A stretch of 64,000 nucleotides of DNA from positions 530,262 through 594,261 of the forward strand of contig SCFE01000059.1 of NCBI GenBank assembly GCA_004352715.1. Direction: 5' to 3'. The notes under the pieces are model-generated. The model worked only from the letters and a program-made list of their open reading frames with translations. It ran no database searches and was not told the origin of the DNA. Made by a program: the position numbers and the translations under genes. Of this stretch, positions 22,691-35,257 are shown piece by piece (the first letter of the stretch is position 1; every line of letters begins with the position of its first letter). Origin of the DNA: Hofstenia miamia (Eukaryota > Xenacoelomorpha > Acoela).

Positions 22691-23083
22691 ACCTTGAAAG
22701 ATAAATAAACAATTTTAAGCTATAATTTCAATCGTTTTCAGCGTTCATTTCGTACTGTAAAATTTAAAATTAGCTAGGTTTATAGAATTAATAATCATGA
22801 TTTGTACATTTTTATGTTAAAATAAACACATATCACTATGTAGGCATTTCTTTTGTATACTTGCGTATCAGTATTAAATTAAAACAATTAACTCATCAAA
22901 ATGAATCCTTTGTAGTAAACAAAAACATTTGAACTTTGCGAGTCATAAAATAGTGATTAGATTGGGAAGTCGATCACAGCATAGCTTTGCGAACTCAAGT
23001 ATTGTTTAAACAGTGCAGGCAATTATGATGTTTGGTTGAATTTCAAAGTAAACACCATCATTCTTATTTCATTATTCATGCAC

Positions 23084-23157
23084 NNNNNNNNNNNNNNNNN
23101 NNNNNNNNNNNNNNNNNNNNNNNNNNNNNNNNNNNNNNNNNNNNNNNNNNNNNNNNN
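23084..23157. other. Assembly gap
   Basis: Run of N without microsatellite flanks, unlike most gaps here. Confidence 1.
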
Positions 23158-23725
23158 TATTTTTAATGTGATTTCATTAATTTCGATAGTTTTTAGAGCG
23201 ATGAATATATGCAATCAGTATGAGGAAGTTATTATATTCATATAGTCATCAGAAGAAACATCCCACACTGAATGTTTTTTTTCGACCATTTCAATTAATT
23301 TAATAAGATCTTCATGGGACCACACTGATGACATCTCCATGCTTTAGTGAAATGCGCGCTATAATTATGCAATTTGCTGCTCAAATCCAAGGTCATTATT
23401 ACGATTACTCATTTAGGAATGTAAACAAGCACATTTCATCAGGCGAGGTTTAATAATAGTCAAGAAAATACGAAAACAGATATTGAAACAATATATATTC
23501 TTTGAATAAACACATTAAAATATAACATAAAATAGCTTGTTGCTAATGCATATTCCAAAAATTTAATATTGAAAAATATTTTAATATTTAGTTGAACTGT
23601 TGTTAAATGAGCAATATTAATATTTCATATTGTAAATATTTCTGCATATTCGGATATTCTTGTAATTCTTTCTTAAATATTTTACAATGAAATAACTGAA
23701 ATAATAAAAAGTTGTTGTAACACTA

Positions 23726-23934
23726 TGCTACACGAACAACTTTTGTCACCAATTTTTGTCGCCAACAAAAATCGTTCGTGTAGCATCCCCTCCCCAACTT
23801 TTGTCCAAAACTAATTAAATGATTAAAGTTGTTAGTGTAGCATACCAAATCAACAACAAAAGTTGGCGACAAAAGATGTTCGTTCGGACGACAGAAATTG
23901 GTGACAAAAGTTGTTCGTGTAGCTTAACATCTGT
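23726..23934. mobile_element. Foldback element, GCTACACGAAC family
   Basis: The left end TGCTACACGAACAACTTTTG continues into TCACCAATTTTTGTCG; the reverse complement of the right end reads GCTACACGAACAACTTTTG then TCACCAATTTCTGTCG. Inside, 23726-23785 is itself a complete palindrome opening TGCTACACGAAC and closing GTTCGTGTAGCA. The nested palindromes would make this a strong stem-loop. No target duplication is certain. Confidence 0.7.
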
Positions 23935-26640
23935 TTTCGCAACTTACTCAACATCAATCCCACTGCACTAAATAAGAGCTCTACTGCTGCCGATGATACT
24001 AGGGGCGAATTTTATTGAGGTAATAATGCTTTTTGTTTAGTAAAAATTTGAGGAAAAAATTCGTGTACCTAAGCCATACACTTAATTTTTTCTCCATAAA
24101 CAATATCATAACTGCAAACTTCTTTCTACCATGAAATTTGGAAATCAACTTTTTGATACAAATCTGCACTTTTGGCATTTTCAATTCTGAAATAGACGTA
24201 ACAGCAGCAGGGAAAAAGGAAATCTAAAGCAAAATAATCACATGATCGCCGTCCGAATTTGAATTTAATCACATGCTCACGGGACTGTACGTATTGTTTA
24301 TTTACATGGCAACAAGTATATAGACAATCAAAGAGATTGAATTTGCCAACTCATTACCAAGACCTTTAAGTAAACAAATATTACAAAAATTGAGGTTAAT
24401 TGCAAAAATTGAGTAACTTATTGAAAATTGAGTTATTCATTGAAAAATTGTGAATCAAGAAAATCCACTGCTAAGATGACACTGATATGGCCAAAACAAT
24501 TTTCACACTTACTTTTAGTAGTGGAAATCTATATTCATTTTTCCAATAATTTAATGGTTGCGAAGTTGGTTGCTGTAATTTTTCAAACAAGATGAGTTAA
24601 TCTTCAAGTAATTTGTTCTTTCTAGAGCCATCGAAATTAAATTCTTTGTTTGGCGCACATCAAAAATATGTCAAAATCACTTTTCAGCTTTTGTTTTACA
24701 GTTTCTGCTACTTTGCACACAGCAGATTATTTAGAGGAAAGACCTAAATACTTGATGAATCTAAGTAACCGTTGAAACAAAAGATTTAGAAAAAGCGACC
24801 AAGTTATTGGTCCATTTATTGCTGTCCACGTGCCTTTTCCTCTGAGTAGCAACTGAGATAATCATGCCTTCTACTTTGGCTGTAATGTCAACTCCAGTGA
24901 GGAATGGCCAAGTTATCCTCCGATAATATTGTGAAAGTTGTGACAAACAAAATTTCTTCACCATGCTGCTGGAAGTTTCTTCGTAAATATCAACAATAAC
25001 TTTTTACAACTGATAGGACGAAGAATTATTAAAGATTAAATGAGATGTAGGATCATCCATATTAAGTTTGTCAAAAAGCTTTGAATTTCTCATCACATAT
25101 TCCAATCAAGTAATGCAAGTTATTTTTTAAATAGGCATTGAAACCTCAGTAATATGATCGCCATTCACGTGTTATAGATTTTGTTGGTATGGAAAATGCC
25201 AACTATAAAGGATATCACAACCTTACGATTTTTATACAATTTCAAAATATATACTGTAATGATCACTATCTTAATTACTTGAATATATTAGTATTTTAAT
25301 AAACAAAACGTCAATCCTACACTTTTTTAATAGAAGAAATGAAAAGCATTGCTTTTAAAATACACAGATTATGCAAAGCATGTTTCACAAACAAAACTCT
25401 TTAATTCTCTGTCATTTATCTAATAAATCCAGTAAGAATTTGTGCCAGTAGAATTAATATTACTAGACATGACATGCGACTTGTACTTGAACCTTAAAAT
25501 CATAGAAGCATCTAGTAATGAAGTGATGCTCAAATGCTGGAGAATTGAAGCATTTTTTGTTTGTTGAAGAAATCCATGATTGTGGATTGTGACATGTTCA
25601 CGAAGATATATGTTAATCGAGAAGATCGCAATCAGAATCAAAAGTATGTTACAAGAAAGGCATGGAAATTAATAACAAGAACATCAATGGAAAATTTAAA
25701 GAGACTCGTAATTGAAAAGGGTCATTTTGTAACCGTAACAGAAAAAATTTGAATGTTTCATCGGATGCCTTTGCTTAACGTGCATTGAAAGTTGATTCAT
25801 GAATTGATCCAGTTAAAAAATCACGCCTCTACTGAAGCTATCAGTAATGCATTCTCATAACATGTGCTTAGTACAACCATTGAATTTCTGTATCACTATA
25901 TCAAACCATCCATCAAATTGTGCCATCTTGGTTACTACATTATTAGTACACACAAACAATGGACTTGTGAATGTGGTAGATTCGACAAAAAATTCAAGTA
26001 CAAAAAATGTGACCTGTTCCCAAATCTGGTCTAATCCACATGCAATAATTCCTCCATATGGCAAAATTTTGTCTTGCAGACCAAATGTCACCTATTCCTG
26101 AAATTGCACATTCTGAATATTGTGCCATATTTTAAAAAAATTTCTGAACTGCTGTTTTGCCAATTTGCTAAAAATAGGACTAGTCATAATATAACGTAAT
26201 TATATATCTTGTTTGAAGCCTGAGTAGATTTTGCAAGAAAGTTAGCAGCATCACATGTATAATGTAACATTCAGCAGGATAAAGCTGGATGTGATGTAAT
26301 TAGTTCAACAACTGTTTTTTTGCCAAAGTTGGTGTTAGTTTTGATAATTCCGGCTGTTTGACTTCAAAAAATCTCTTGATGTTCACAAAACTTGTACTAC
26401 TAGAATCACATTTCAAGCTATTGTATAGGAACTCCATAGCCACCATGTTTAAAGAAATGGTGCTAAGATACCTTCAGAAATCTTGACTGCCTTAACATCC
26501 GTTGTTGAAGGCTCTACATGTTTTGGAACATCAATCAAGTAGCATTCTACATCACTAAACATCTCTAAAACCGCAGTTTTAGTTAGAACCTCGAACTCAT
26601 ATATTTTGTTGGGCATATTAGAGGTACTAGGCTTACACAA
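23935..26640. other. Unrecognised region with scattered minus-strand frames
   Basis: Minus-strand frames of 60-80 codons (24761-24964, 25855-26091, 26449-26640) are less AT-biased than random sequence here and lie on one strand, suggesting a decayed coding element. I could not match them to a family and see no splice-bounded exons. No function is proposed. Confidence 0.3.
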
Positions 26641-27153
26641 CCTGTACTAAGTAACATTGTGACTTCAAGTGGCTGTATTTACAAATTGCTTTGTATTAAA
26701 TCACATGTCAATCACCAACACCGTGTGTATGCAAAGTCTTTCAACTGGTAGTGAGAAAACCTATACGTCTGTTAAGGTTCTGGCAAGATCAAGGCTCTGT
26801 CTCAGATTGAGCCCTTAGTAATCTATGAAAGTCTAAATTATTCGTTCAACTCAATATCCTTCTCATAGCACCATGCAGTTCATAGATGATGAATAAATTA
26901 TATTTTGTGCATTTGCAAGTTCGAATTTCAGCCTAATCTTATTTTATAATACCAGTGTCGAATTGCATTTGAAATACAAATGTGAACTGTCCTATCCAAT
27001 ACCATTGCATGGGAATAACATTCCAATTGACAACCGCTTCAAATTTCAGATAATTGTAATAGCAATGAAGAGTGAGTGCTTTTAGTTTTTCTGACAAAAA
27101 ATGCTTATAGAACCTCTGACAATTATAATTATGTATAGACATGCATAAGTAAG

Positions 27154-27158
<5 letters not shown>

Positions 27159-27188
<30 letters not shown>

Positions 27189-27267
27189 NNNNNNNNNNNN
27201 NNNNNNNNNNNNNNNNNNNNNNNNNNNNNNNNNNNNNNNNNNNNNNNNNNNNNNNTATATATATATT
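27159..27267. repeat. (TA)n microsatellite with gap
   Basis: TA runs on both sides of N 27189-27255. Confidence 0.9.
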
Positions 27268-27416
27268 GTAGCATAATCTCGAGGATATAACATATTTGTA
27301 TTATTAATGGTCATTATGAGAGCTTTTTTTGGTGCTAATTATTATGTGTTTATCCGTGTCATTTATGCTTATTTTGATTGGTCGCTTTCGACTTATCCAT
27401 TAGTGCATGCTTATAT

Positions 27417-27790
27417 CAGACTTGTCAATGAGCCGACGTTTCCAAACTCGGCTCGGCTTGTTTAAATTTTGTGTAAGTACGGCTCGGCTCGCCACATAAA
27501 ATCTTTGAATGGGGCTCGTTTTAGCTCAGTATTTTTTTAAAAATATTGTTCCCAAAGAATTTTTTACATAGCTTTTCCTATTATTTAATAAACATTTCTT
27601 AAATAAGAAAGCAGGAAAGGCATACTGACTGCAAAAAATAGGAAAAATCTCCAAAATCAAATTAACAAGCAGAACTATAAACTTACTTTGACTAAAATAA
27701 GCTCGTTTTGGGCTCGTTGTATATCAAATACTGTGTTCAAGCTCGGCTCGGCTCGGCTCGTTAGAAGCTTGGCTAATTGCGAAAAGTCCG
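27417..27790. mobile_element. hAT-like MITE with GGCTC-rich subterminal repeats
   Basis: The left end CAGACTTGTCAATGAGCC and the reverse complement of the right end, CGGACTTTTCGCAATTAGCC, are imperfect TIRs. Flanking octamers GCTTATAT (27409-27416) and ACTTATAT (27791-27798) agree at 7 of 8 bases, as expected of an old 8-bp target duplication. Inside each end lie clusters of CTCGGCTCGG units, far more GC-rich than the surroundings. Length 374 bp, no coding capacity. Confidence 0.65.
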
Positions 27791-28327
27791 ACTTATATAA
27801 ATTTGAATTGTTATTCGATCCTCGATCGTCTGCCTAGCACTTTTTGTTCGCAGTAAATGATTAACCTTTTAGATATTACAAATTGTTTAAATTGACCTTT
27901 ACTTTTCAGGCTCTCTTTATACATATTTTTATCTTTGTTTTATATTTATGATTATTATGCATAGCTAAATATAGGGCATTGCTTCGGGTACAGCACTGCT
28001 ATTGGTAACCGGAATTGACTGCCAATAACCAATCTGTATCTTAGGGGATGATGTAGAGATTAGGGGAGTAAGGTTGTATTTACATGTACGATGACAAGCC
28101 TGTGTGGCCTTTCAACTTTCAATGAGTTAAGCGTAGGTATTGGGCTTTCCTTGGTTCTGCGTCGACCGGAGGTCATACTATCAGAAGAACTACAATGATC
28201 TCTCTTCTCTCTGGGTTGTTTTACTAGAGTTCACAATTGGTTCCACATTACCTCGCTAAATTGAAGTTATAAAGTAAACTACAATTTCTTGCTCTTCTAT
28301 GTTTTTCTTGGTTGCTTAGAATGTTCT

Positions 28328-28330
<3 letters not shown>

Positions 28331-28362
<32 letters not shown>

Positions 28363-28518
28363 NNNNNNNNNNNNNNNNNNNNNNNNNNNNNNNNNNNNNN
28401 NNNNNNNNNNNNNNNNNNNNNNNNNNNNNNNNNNNNNNNNNNNNNNNNNNNNNNNNNNNNNNNNNNNNNNNNNNNNNNNNNNNNNNNNNNNNNNNNNNNN
28501 NNNNNNNNNNNNNNNNNN

Positions 28519-28548
<30 letters not shown>
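28331..28548. repeat. (TA)n microsatellite with gap
   Basis: TA runs flank N 28363-28518. Confidence 0.9.
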
Positions 28549-28549
<1 letters not shown>

Positions 28550-28989
28550 TTAAAAAGTTACATGTAATATAGAAAATACCTTACCACCATTTTTATGACC
28601 ACAACATCGATTAACGTCTAAAACAGTCTTCATTCATATCTAAGATTGACTTAAAATGTAATTACCAAAATTTAATATCAAAATTGCTTAAAAACGCTGC
28701 TCAAGGTAATGAGAAGACCGATAGAGACGACTTATATTGTATGTAAAAGAAAATATACTTTATGATTTTTCCGAAACTGAATATTTCAGGTAGATAGATT
28801 CCTACTATGGCGATCTCTGTTATTGACATTTTCCCTATTGGTTAGTTTCTTGTAAAACTTTTTTGAATTGTCCAGTTACCTTATTCATCGTCGTCTCTAA
28901 CGATTTTTCGGTTTGTTAATAGCCAATTTTCTAGTTTGTGTGTTTTTAGTGCTGCTGTTATTTCAAATTTATATATATATATTTATATA

Positions 28990-29530
28990 TGAGAGTACAA
29001 ATTTACTGGGCTTTATAAACGCCACCGATTTCGATTCAATTCTTTATAAAAACAAATTGGGAAGGAAAAATATTTACAATTAACTAAATTTAAAATTTTA
29101 TATTAATTGCATTAACTATAAAATTTATTCATTAACTTGGATCAAATTTCTTTCTTTATATAAATTGATTCTGCAATTATTGGGAAATTGGATTTTAATG
29201 ATATTTCAAAATTTTCTTCTTTAATTGGATTTTGACGTTAGTAAATTTCGGATTTTAGATTACTTAAAACTTGTTCATTATTTGTGTAGCAAAGTGTCGG
29301 TCTGTCTCTTGGTGTAACATTGTTAACACATGTATAAGCAACTTTGCTACAGGGTCCTTTAAATATTTTGCTAAGTTCGGTGTTATTATTGATTTTTAAA
29401 TTTTAACTATAATTTCTAAATTTTTTTTTGGAGACTGTAACATTGTTACTGATGTATGGAGGTTTCCAATATATTTGCCTTAAGCTTGATTCTTCGTTTC
29501 ACTTAGGTTGGCTATTATTGTAGGACTTGA
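28990..29530 (-). pseudogene. Penelope-like element, GIY-YIG end (copy B)
   Basis: This is a direct repeat of 10575-11160 on the same strand, alignable almost throughout: TTTATAAA-CGCCACCGATTTC against CATAAATGCGACCGGTTTC, and AACTTTGCTACAGGGTCC against AACTTTGCTACAGGATC. Translation still shows KDPVAKLL and RHFATQI, but the C-x2-C segment and the YIG motif are deleted. It too ends against a (TA)n-like tract at its 3' side (28970-28992). Decay is greater than in copy A. Confidence 0.7.
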
Positions 29531-30769
29531 AAAAAACACACTTCATCTACATGTCTTTAATCAATTTGTGTTAATTCTCTAGATTAGCTATAGTATTTTA
29601 CTTACGACATTCTCTATCTTTATGAAGGCAACAATCATCTTCTCTTGCTAAAATGTCTTAATTATATTAAAACTATACTAAGAATATATTATAAGCAAAA
29701 ACATATGTGAAATTTGAAATTAGTTTATATCTATAAATAGGGATGCAATCGAAGAAGGAACTAGGGGAATTGTGCTCCCTCCATTATCAACGAATTTAAT
29801 ACATAAATATTACTTACAGCAACGTTTTCTTTTTAGGTGAATGCAACAAAATGAACTCTCTAAAATAAAACTTTTAAGTCATTAAATAACAAAAAATTAT
29901 TATTAGTTAAATCAAAATTTACATTTTGGAAAAGAGTATTCATTATATTTTTGATAATGTACAAAAAACGCATATATTTACTCAGCCTGAACTCATCCTT
30001 CGAAAACATGTTCGACGATTAGAGATATTGATGGATTTTTTCTTTGACTGAAAGCCACCATATATACTTTTTTCAATCAAATATTAGTTTCGATTTTATC
30101 ATTTCCCATATCTACTTTACAGATGTATGTATATTAATTGATTCATTTACCCAATTTTCTTAAACTACCAAAACGCGTTCTCTCTGATTTTGCGCACTGC
30201 CTGCCTTAATGTATTCGGGTGGTTATTTGTGTAAAAAAACAGTTAAACTTCGTTTTTGCTCCCATAGGCATCGACCTCCTTATTTTCTGAAAATTGGCTT
30301 TTTAAAAAATATCGAAATAGTGAATCTTTTCAGGCAATGCACCTTATGACAACTTTTCGAGAAGGCTTAGAGAGTATTGCTAAGAAAATCTAGAAAACTG
30401 TATACTTTAATTAAAATAGAACATATGCAGATTATGGTGAAGCATTTAATAATTCTAGTTTTATTTGGTATATGAATTTTATTCAAGTGATGCTGCCCTT
30501 CTAATCAGAGTTCTGATGTATTTTTTATTGAATATATTGACGTTGGCTCAATATTTCTTTAGTGTCAATATTTAGTGACAATGGTTGATCTTGAAAAAAA
30601 TTTACTACATTTATTTATCTTCTACTGTATTTGCAAGTTTTCATCATACTGTGCATTGGGGGCTTGAACCTAGATAAAAGTGTGTACTTTTATCTTTTAT
30701 ATTTCTTCGTATTTTTAGTTGATTTCTTTCGTTATAATTTTTAAATAGTTTTTGGATATTTACCAGATG
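29531..30769. other. AT-rich DNA, no feature seen
   Basis: Nothing recognised on either strand. Confidence 0.4.
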
Positions 30770-31100
30770 ATAGCAAAATGAAAGCAAAAAACTGTAGTTA
30801 CGTGGCTGAACATCAATCGGTGGAAATTTAACTGCGATGGAGCTCAGGCCCATTATTCGCTTATTGTGCGAGTGGTTGGACAACCACTTTCCCAATATGT
30901 GAATTAGTCACTGAGGCCTCATCGATTGGCCTGCACGGTTTCTTCACCTGAATGTACCAGACTTTTTTTGTTAGGGCTTAACTAAAGAACAAAGTTTATG
31001 GTGAAAACAAAGTTCGATTTCTCATAAAATGAAGCGTCTGGTTACATTTATTACGCCCTGTACACTAGGAGAATCACATTTCTGCAACCCTATGTTTAAA
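30770..31100 (+). pseudogene. Decayed transposase fragment, mariner/IS630-like
   Basis: The plus-strand frames give FNCDGAQAHYSLIVR, which fits the FQQDGAPAHY block around the second catalytic Asp. After a frameshift comes GPHRLACTVSSPECTRL then FLLGL at the position of the W-P-x-R-S-P-D-L-T-P-x-D-F-F-L-W-G block. The Asp of the second block is not preserved. Stops follow. The superfamily is reasonably supported by motif order; the family is not determined. Confidence 0.4.
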
Positions 31101-31261
31101 TAGCATTATGATTCGACGATTTTCATCTAAAAATTAAATTTCGCATTACGCCCTTTGACATATTTTGCAAAAAATTCGCGAATCAAGATCAAAATTCAAA
31201 AATAGTAAGTAAATGCAAAAATTATTTTACAATGTCTCTAATAGATGTAACAACTCTCTCA

Positions 31262-31284
31262 ATATATATATATATATATATATA
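31262..31284. repeat. (TA)n microsatellite
   Basis: Short uninterrupted TA run. Confidence 0.85.
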
Positions 31285-32277
31285 ATGGTTAATTCTAAGA
31301 TGGATTTGTTTAAAAACTTTTAGCTAAGTTCTAGTTTTAGAAGAAAGGTGGGAGAATGAAGAAGATTTTCTAATGCAAATATTTTTATATGTTTCTGCTT
31401 GAATTGTTTTTCTTAAGGATTTTCTTTAAATTGAACAGTGTTACTAGTAGTAGGTCTGTCAAGTGCTATTTAAAAAATATAAAATGCTTTTACATATTGT
31501 CGGCCATTTTTTGTATGGCTTCAAATTCTGCGAATTTACAAGGTTCAGTTAATCAAAAGCCCTAAAATTATGGGAGCTTTTTCTTTATCTGAAGCTAGAC
31601 TACCTATGCTAAGTACAGAATGGGAATTAATTGTTCTCCAGCTTCTGGTACCGGAGATTTTGTGTAAAACTGCATTAATGAGGAGTAACTATTTGGCGGA
31701 TGAAGAAAAGCACTCCTCTATCCTAGGATGCTTCATAATTACAATTAAAATATTTTTATCAAATTATGCAAATAGAGCTGGGCGCCAGCCTCTGGTAAAT
31801 TTAGTCGGCTAAGCCGATTGATAAATAAAACTATATCAAGACAAATCAAATGTGTCATAAAAAGGAAATCGTATTTAATGTATGTAGATTGTAAAATAAT
31901 TTCATATAAATTTGAATAACCTACTGATTTGCCGTCATAAATCACAAAAATACATTGCCGATTGTATTTTTCTTTCTTTTCTTTCTTTTTGTTAACACTG
32001 ATAAGTTAAATATAATTAGAATAATTTTTTCAAATTAACATAGGCTGAATCACCTAGAAGATTGTCTTGTAGGACGCAATTCATACTTTGATATCTAATA
32101 CTAGTACATGTAATGTTCAAAACTTTGATTTTTATGCAATTATAAAAGTTTTACACTTCTTTCACAAATCTCCTGCATTTGTACTTAGTAACCGCAGTTT
32201 TATCAATTTTGAGCAAAGAAAGTTGTAATGTATTATCTGCGATTGCAGGATATTCCTAATTTGACCTAAATTTATAC
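31285..32277. other. AT-rich DNA with one unrecognised 80-codon frame
   Basis: The plus-strand frame 31570-31812 opens with ATG and has a fairly normal residue composition. I do not recognise it, and no splice context or partner exons are visible. It could be chance. Confidence 0.25.
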
Positions 32278-32742
32278 CCAAAGCAACAATGATACACGAA
32301 CATTGATGGCCAATTATTGATTCAATTACCAGCCATTATTGGTGTTTGACCGCTGAGTCATTAATGACCCAACTATATGTCCAACAATGAGTTTTTAAGC
32401 AAATTCAAATGATTTCGAGAAAATATCAAATATTTTCAAATATATTTACAATATAAACAATGAATATTAACTAGGTTTGTAATAAATTATAGTTTATGTA
32501 GAAAAAATATCCCCCATATTAATAGCAGTTAGTTTATATATGTTTCTTTCATGTTTTATTGAATTTTAACCAAGAAAAATTTTGTGTAATATATTTTTAT
32601 CACATGAATAATTTGAGAAAAAATATTTTAAAAGTCTTCACTATTGGCTCATTTTTGGATTTTTCATTAGGCAATTAATAGCTAAACAACCAAATGGAAG
32701 CAATAATGGGCCATCAATAGCCCATGAATCCTTGTTTCTTTG
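32278..32742. mobile_element. Probable relative of the CCAAATAGCAAGC element
   Basis: The ends are weakly inverted (CCAAAGCAACAATGATAC against CAAAGAAACAAGGATTC). Each is followed by CATTGATGGCC/CCATTATTGG-type units at 32300-32400 and 32690-32725. These subterminal motifs match those at 19974-21952. The length is only 465 bp, so it may be a shorter non-autonomous form. Confidence 0.45.
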
Positions 32743-33130
32743 TAAAATAACACCTAAATACCAAAAACTAATAATAATACATAAATAAACTACTATTACT
32801 GATGTTATTTAGGCTGCAATTAATAACGACTCAATAGCTGCCTCTCTTCTGACTCCACTTGACTTCTTTTATCTCCACATCAGTGTCCACCCAGTATCCA
32901 ACAATTATTTGATTTAAACAGTTTCTATGAAGAGATAAAAAGCAAACAATAGTGTTACATGTTTCTCATAACTTAGTTTTTATCCTACCTCACCATTTAC
33001 GTTGTAATTTTCTCAGCTCCTCAATAAGTTAAATACAAAGCTTGATTATCCTCAAATTCTCTTCACTATCTACATACAAGTAAATTTACATGAATGCTCA
33101 ACAATTAATTTATATGTGTCCAAATACCTA

Positions 33131-33464
33131 GGTGGGGTGAGCTCTACCAATCCAATCTACACCTTTTCCAAAGCCTCTAAGGCACTTAGTCATTCTTTGT
33201 TATACATTATATATATATNNNNNNNNNNNNNNNNNNNNNNNNNNNNNNNNNNNNNNNNNNNNNNNNNNNNNNNNNNNNNNNNNNNNNNNNNNNNNNNNNN
33301 NNNNNNNNNNNNNNNNNNNNNNNNNNNNNNNNNNNNNNNNNNNNNNNNNNNNNNNNNNNNNNNNNNNNNNNNNNNNNNNNNNNNNNNNNNNGGTGGGGTG
33401 AGCTCTACCAATCCAATCTACACCTTTTCCAAAGCCTCTAAGGCACTTAGTCATTCTTTGTTAT

Positions 33465-33506
<42 letters not shown>
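33131..33506. repeat. Gap with a 78-bp sequence on both sides, then (TA)n
   Basis: 33131-33208 and 33392-33469 are identical and flank N 33219-33391. A TA run follows at 33470-33508. This is an unmerged overlap signature. Confidence 0.85.
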
Positions 33507-33511
<5 letters not shown>

Positions 33512-33579
33512 AGGACCACGGAGCAAAATCCCTTGAGGGGGGCTTAAAATATATTTCACCTATTTAATTTTTACTTTAA

Positions 33580-34200
33580 TTCTAATAAAAATATTTTTTT
33601 ACAATGCACTGCTCAATGTATTTGCAAAATCATGAGGCTACAAAAAGTCTTTGCCCGTAAATTTTCCAAAATGAATCTTCGAGTTGCCATTTGAAGACAT
33701 AAAAAATTCTTTATTTCTAAGGTATTCACAGCATCATTTTGATTTAAAATATCTACATTATTAAATCATTCATGACTCATATTACTCCTGAGACAGGTTT
33801 TCAGGTGTCTTGATGTTGAAAATGTCTACTCAAATGATAGACTACTGCAGGGATTACTATGTAGCAAATTAACTAATGTAATCAGTTTTGGTATAATTGC
33901 ATGATTTTCATTCCTGTTCAATTTTTACTGCAGTGTGTCTTTTACTGAAGCCACCGACATTTTGATTGAACAAAACAATTCAAATTCTGCTGGTAGACTG
34001 CCAGAATTGATTTCATCATATATGTCTGAAATAAATTCAAATTATTGCTGTACGTATTGAATTTCGTCATGTAGACTATCAAGAAGAAATTCCAACTGTT
34101 GATACTATCCACTTGATAGATTTGAAAACAGGGCTTTAAGATACGATTGACGATACTGATGGATGCTCAAATATATCAAACAGGTGGTCTCTTTTTACGC
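33580..34200 (-). pseudogene. Decayed hAT (ZMYM-type) transposase, C-terminal end
   Basis: On the minus strand the reading runs through IPKLITLVNLL, CSSLSFE-TFSTSRHLKTCLRS, then NNVDILNQNDA and ATRRFILEN. The hAT C-terminal order is L..LL...S..SER.FS.LR.IKT.LRS.M...RLN.L.LL, as in ZMYM1-like transposases. In-frame stops interrupt it (for example where the SER-FS box lies). Upstream frames at 33950-34200 (DSLHDEIQYV) may be more of the same protein. It lies directly left of the SLC7-type exon on the same strand but has no evident relation to it. Confidence 0.5.
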
Positions 34201-34302
34201 TTAAGTATCACTACTGTATCTGTATTGGAAAACATGTTATAAAGTTCAAATACTTAAGATTATAATTAAGGAAATGTGCAAACTTTTTAAATTCTATTTC
34301 AG

Positions 34303-34330
34303 CATATATATATATATATATATGTATATA
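34303..34330. repeat. (TA)n microsatellite
   Basis: TA run with one GTATATA interruption. Confidence 0.85.
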
Positions 34331-34730
34331 CTGCATTAATGAATATTCAAGAAAAAGTATTTCCATGCCCCACAGAAGAAACTGAAGCAGCACTTTAGAA
34401 GGAAAATAGGCTTGGTTTTGCAATTTAAATTTTTCATTGCTTGGCACAATCGTAAAAATTCTTCGTATGAACCATTAGAATATCCAATTACCAAAATGAT
34501 CGCATATTGGCAAGGTTGTAATTATTTGCTTATAATATTTTGTTGTCTTCATATTGCTTTGTTATTAAATTTATAATGTACAAATGTGTTGCTATTGTTA
34601 TTATTTATTATAAAAGACGAATAAATTTTTTGTTGTACACTGTATTTACATATAAAGAGAGTAAACTTACAAAAATAGAAGAAAAAATATATTCATTTAA
34701 GTATATTTCTGAATAAGAAATGTGTATTAC

Positions 34731-34902
34731 CTAATTCAGAGTAAAATATTGATCCTAGAAGACTAAGCATTCCAAGTCCAAACCAAATCAATAACGTCAT
34801 TAAGGGGTTGCCAGCATACATGTATACACTATATGGTACAACAAAAATACCAGATCCAATCATTGTACCAACATTGAAATTAAGTAGGTGGCACTTATCG
34901 AA
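34731..34902 (-). CDS. SLC7-type amino-acid transporter, one internal exon
   Basis: The minus-strand frame reads VGTMIGSGIFVVPYSVYM, then AGNPLMTLLIWFGLGMLSLL and GSIFYSELG. The G-x-I-I-G-S-G-I-F segment is the substrate-binding unwound part of TM1 in the APC/SLC7 family; W-x-x-x-G-x-x-S-x-x-G-A-x-x-Y-A-E-L-G is TM2. The exon has plausible splice sites: acceptor ATATTTAG just upstream (34903-34910) and donor GTAATA just after the first base of the last Gly codon (34725-34730). Many SLC7 genes break at this same YAELG position. No stop occurs in 172 bp. Membrane exchanger subunits of this group usually need 10-12 further membrane segments, which I could not find in the window; they may lie in unrecognised exons or outside. 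A processed or stray fragment cannot be excluded. Confidence 0.7.
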
Positions 34903-35257
34903 CTAAATATAGCTTGAAAGCAATATTTTAAGTTAAGTATTTAAAAAATGTACAAAGTATCAATTTAAGGCAACATTTCTCATTAATGCAATTGATATAT
35001 TAAAACTAAGTAAAAAATTACGACGGATAAAGGACTGATGTCCAATCACAACATCATTTCGTGTATTCAAATGATAATAACACTGGTTTTCAAAATGGGG
35101 TCTTCAAAAAAGGAAGCGATCATAATGTCTTAGGATTTTCAATTTGAAATTGAAAATTACTTCTTTAATATTGCATAGCTTGTTTAACCCCTATGAATAT
35201 TTTTTCAAACTATGTTTTGCATGGTTGGAATATGGTTTAATGACAACACAGATAGTA

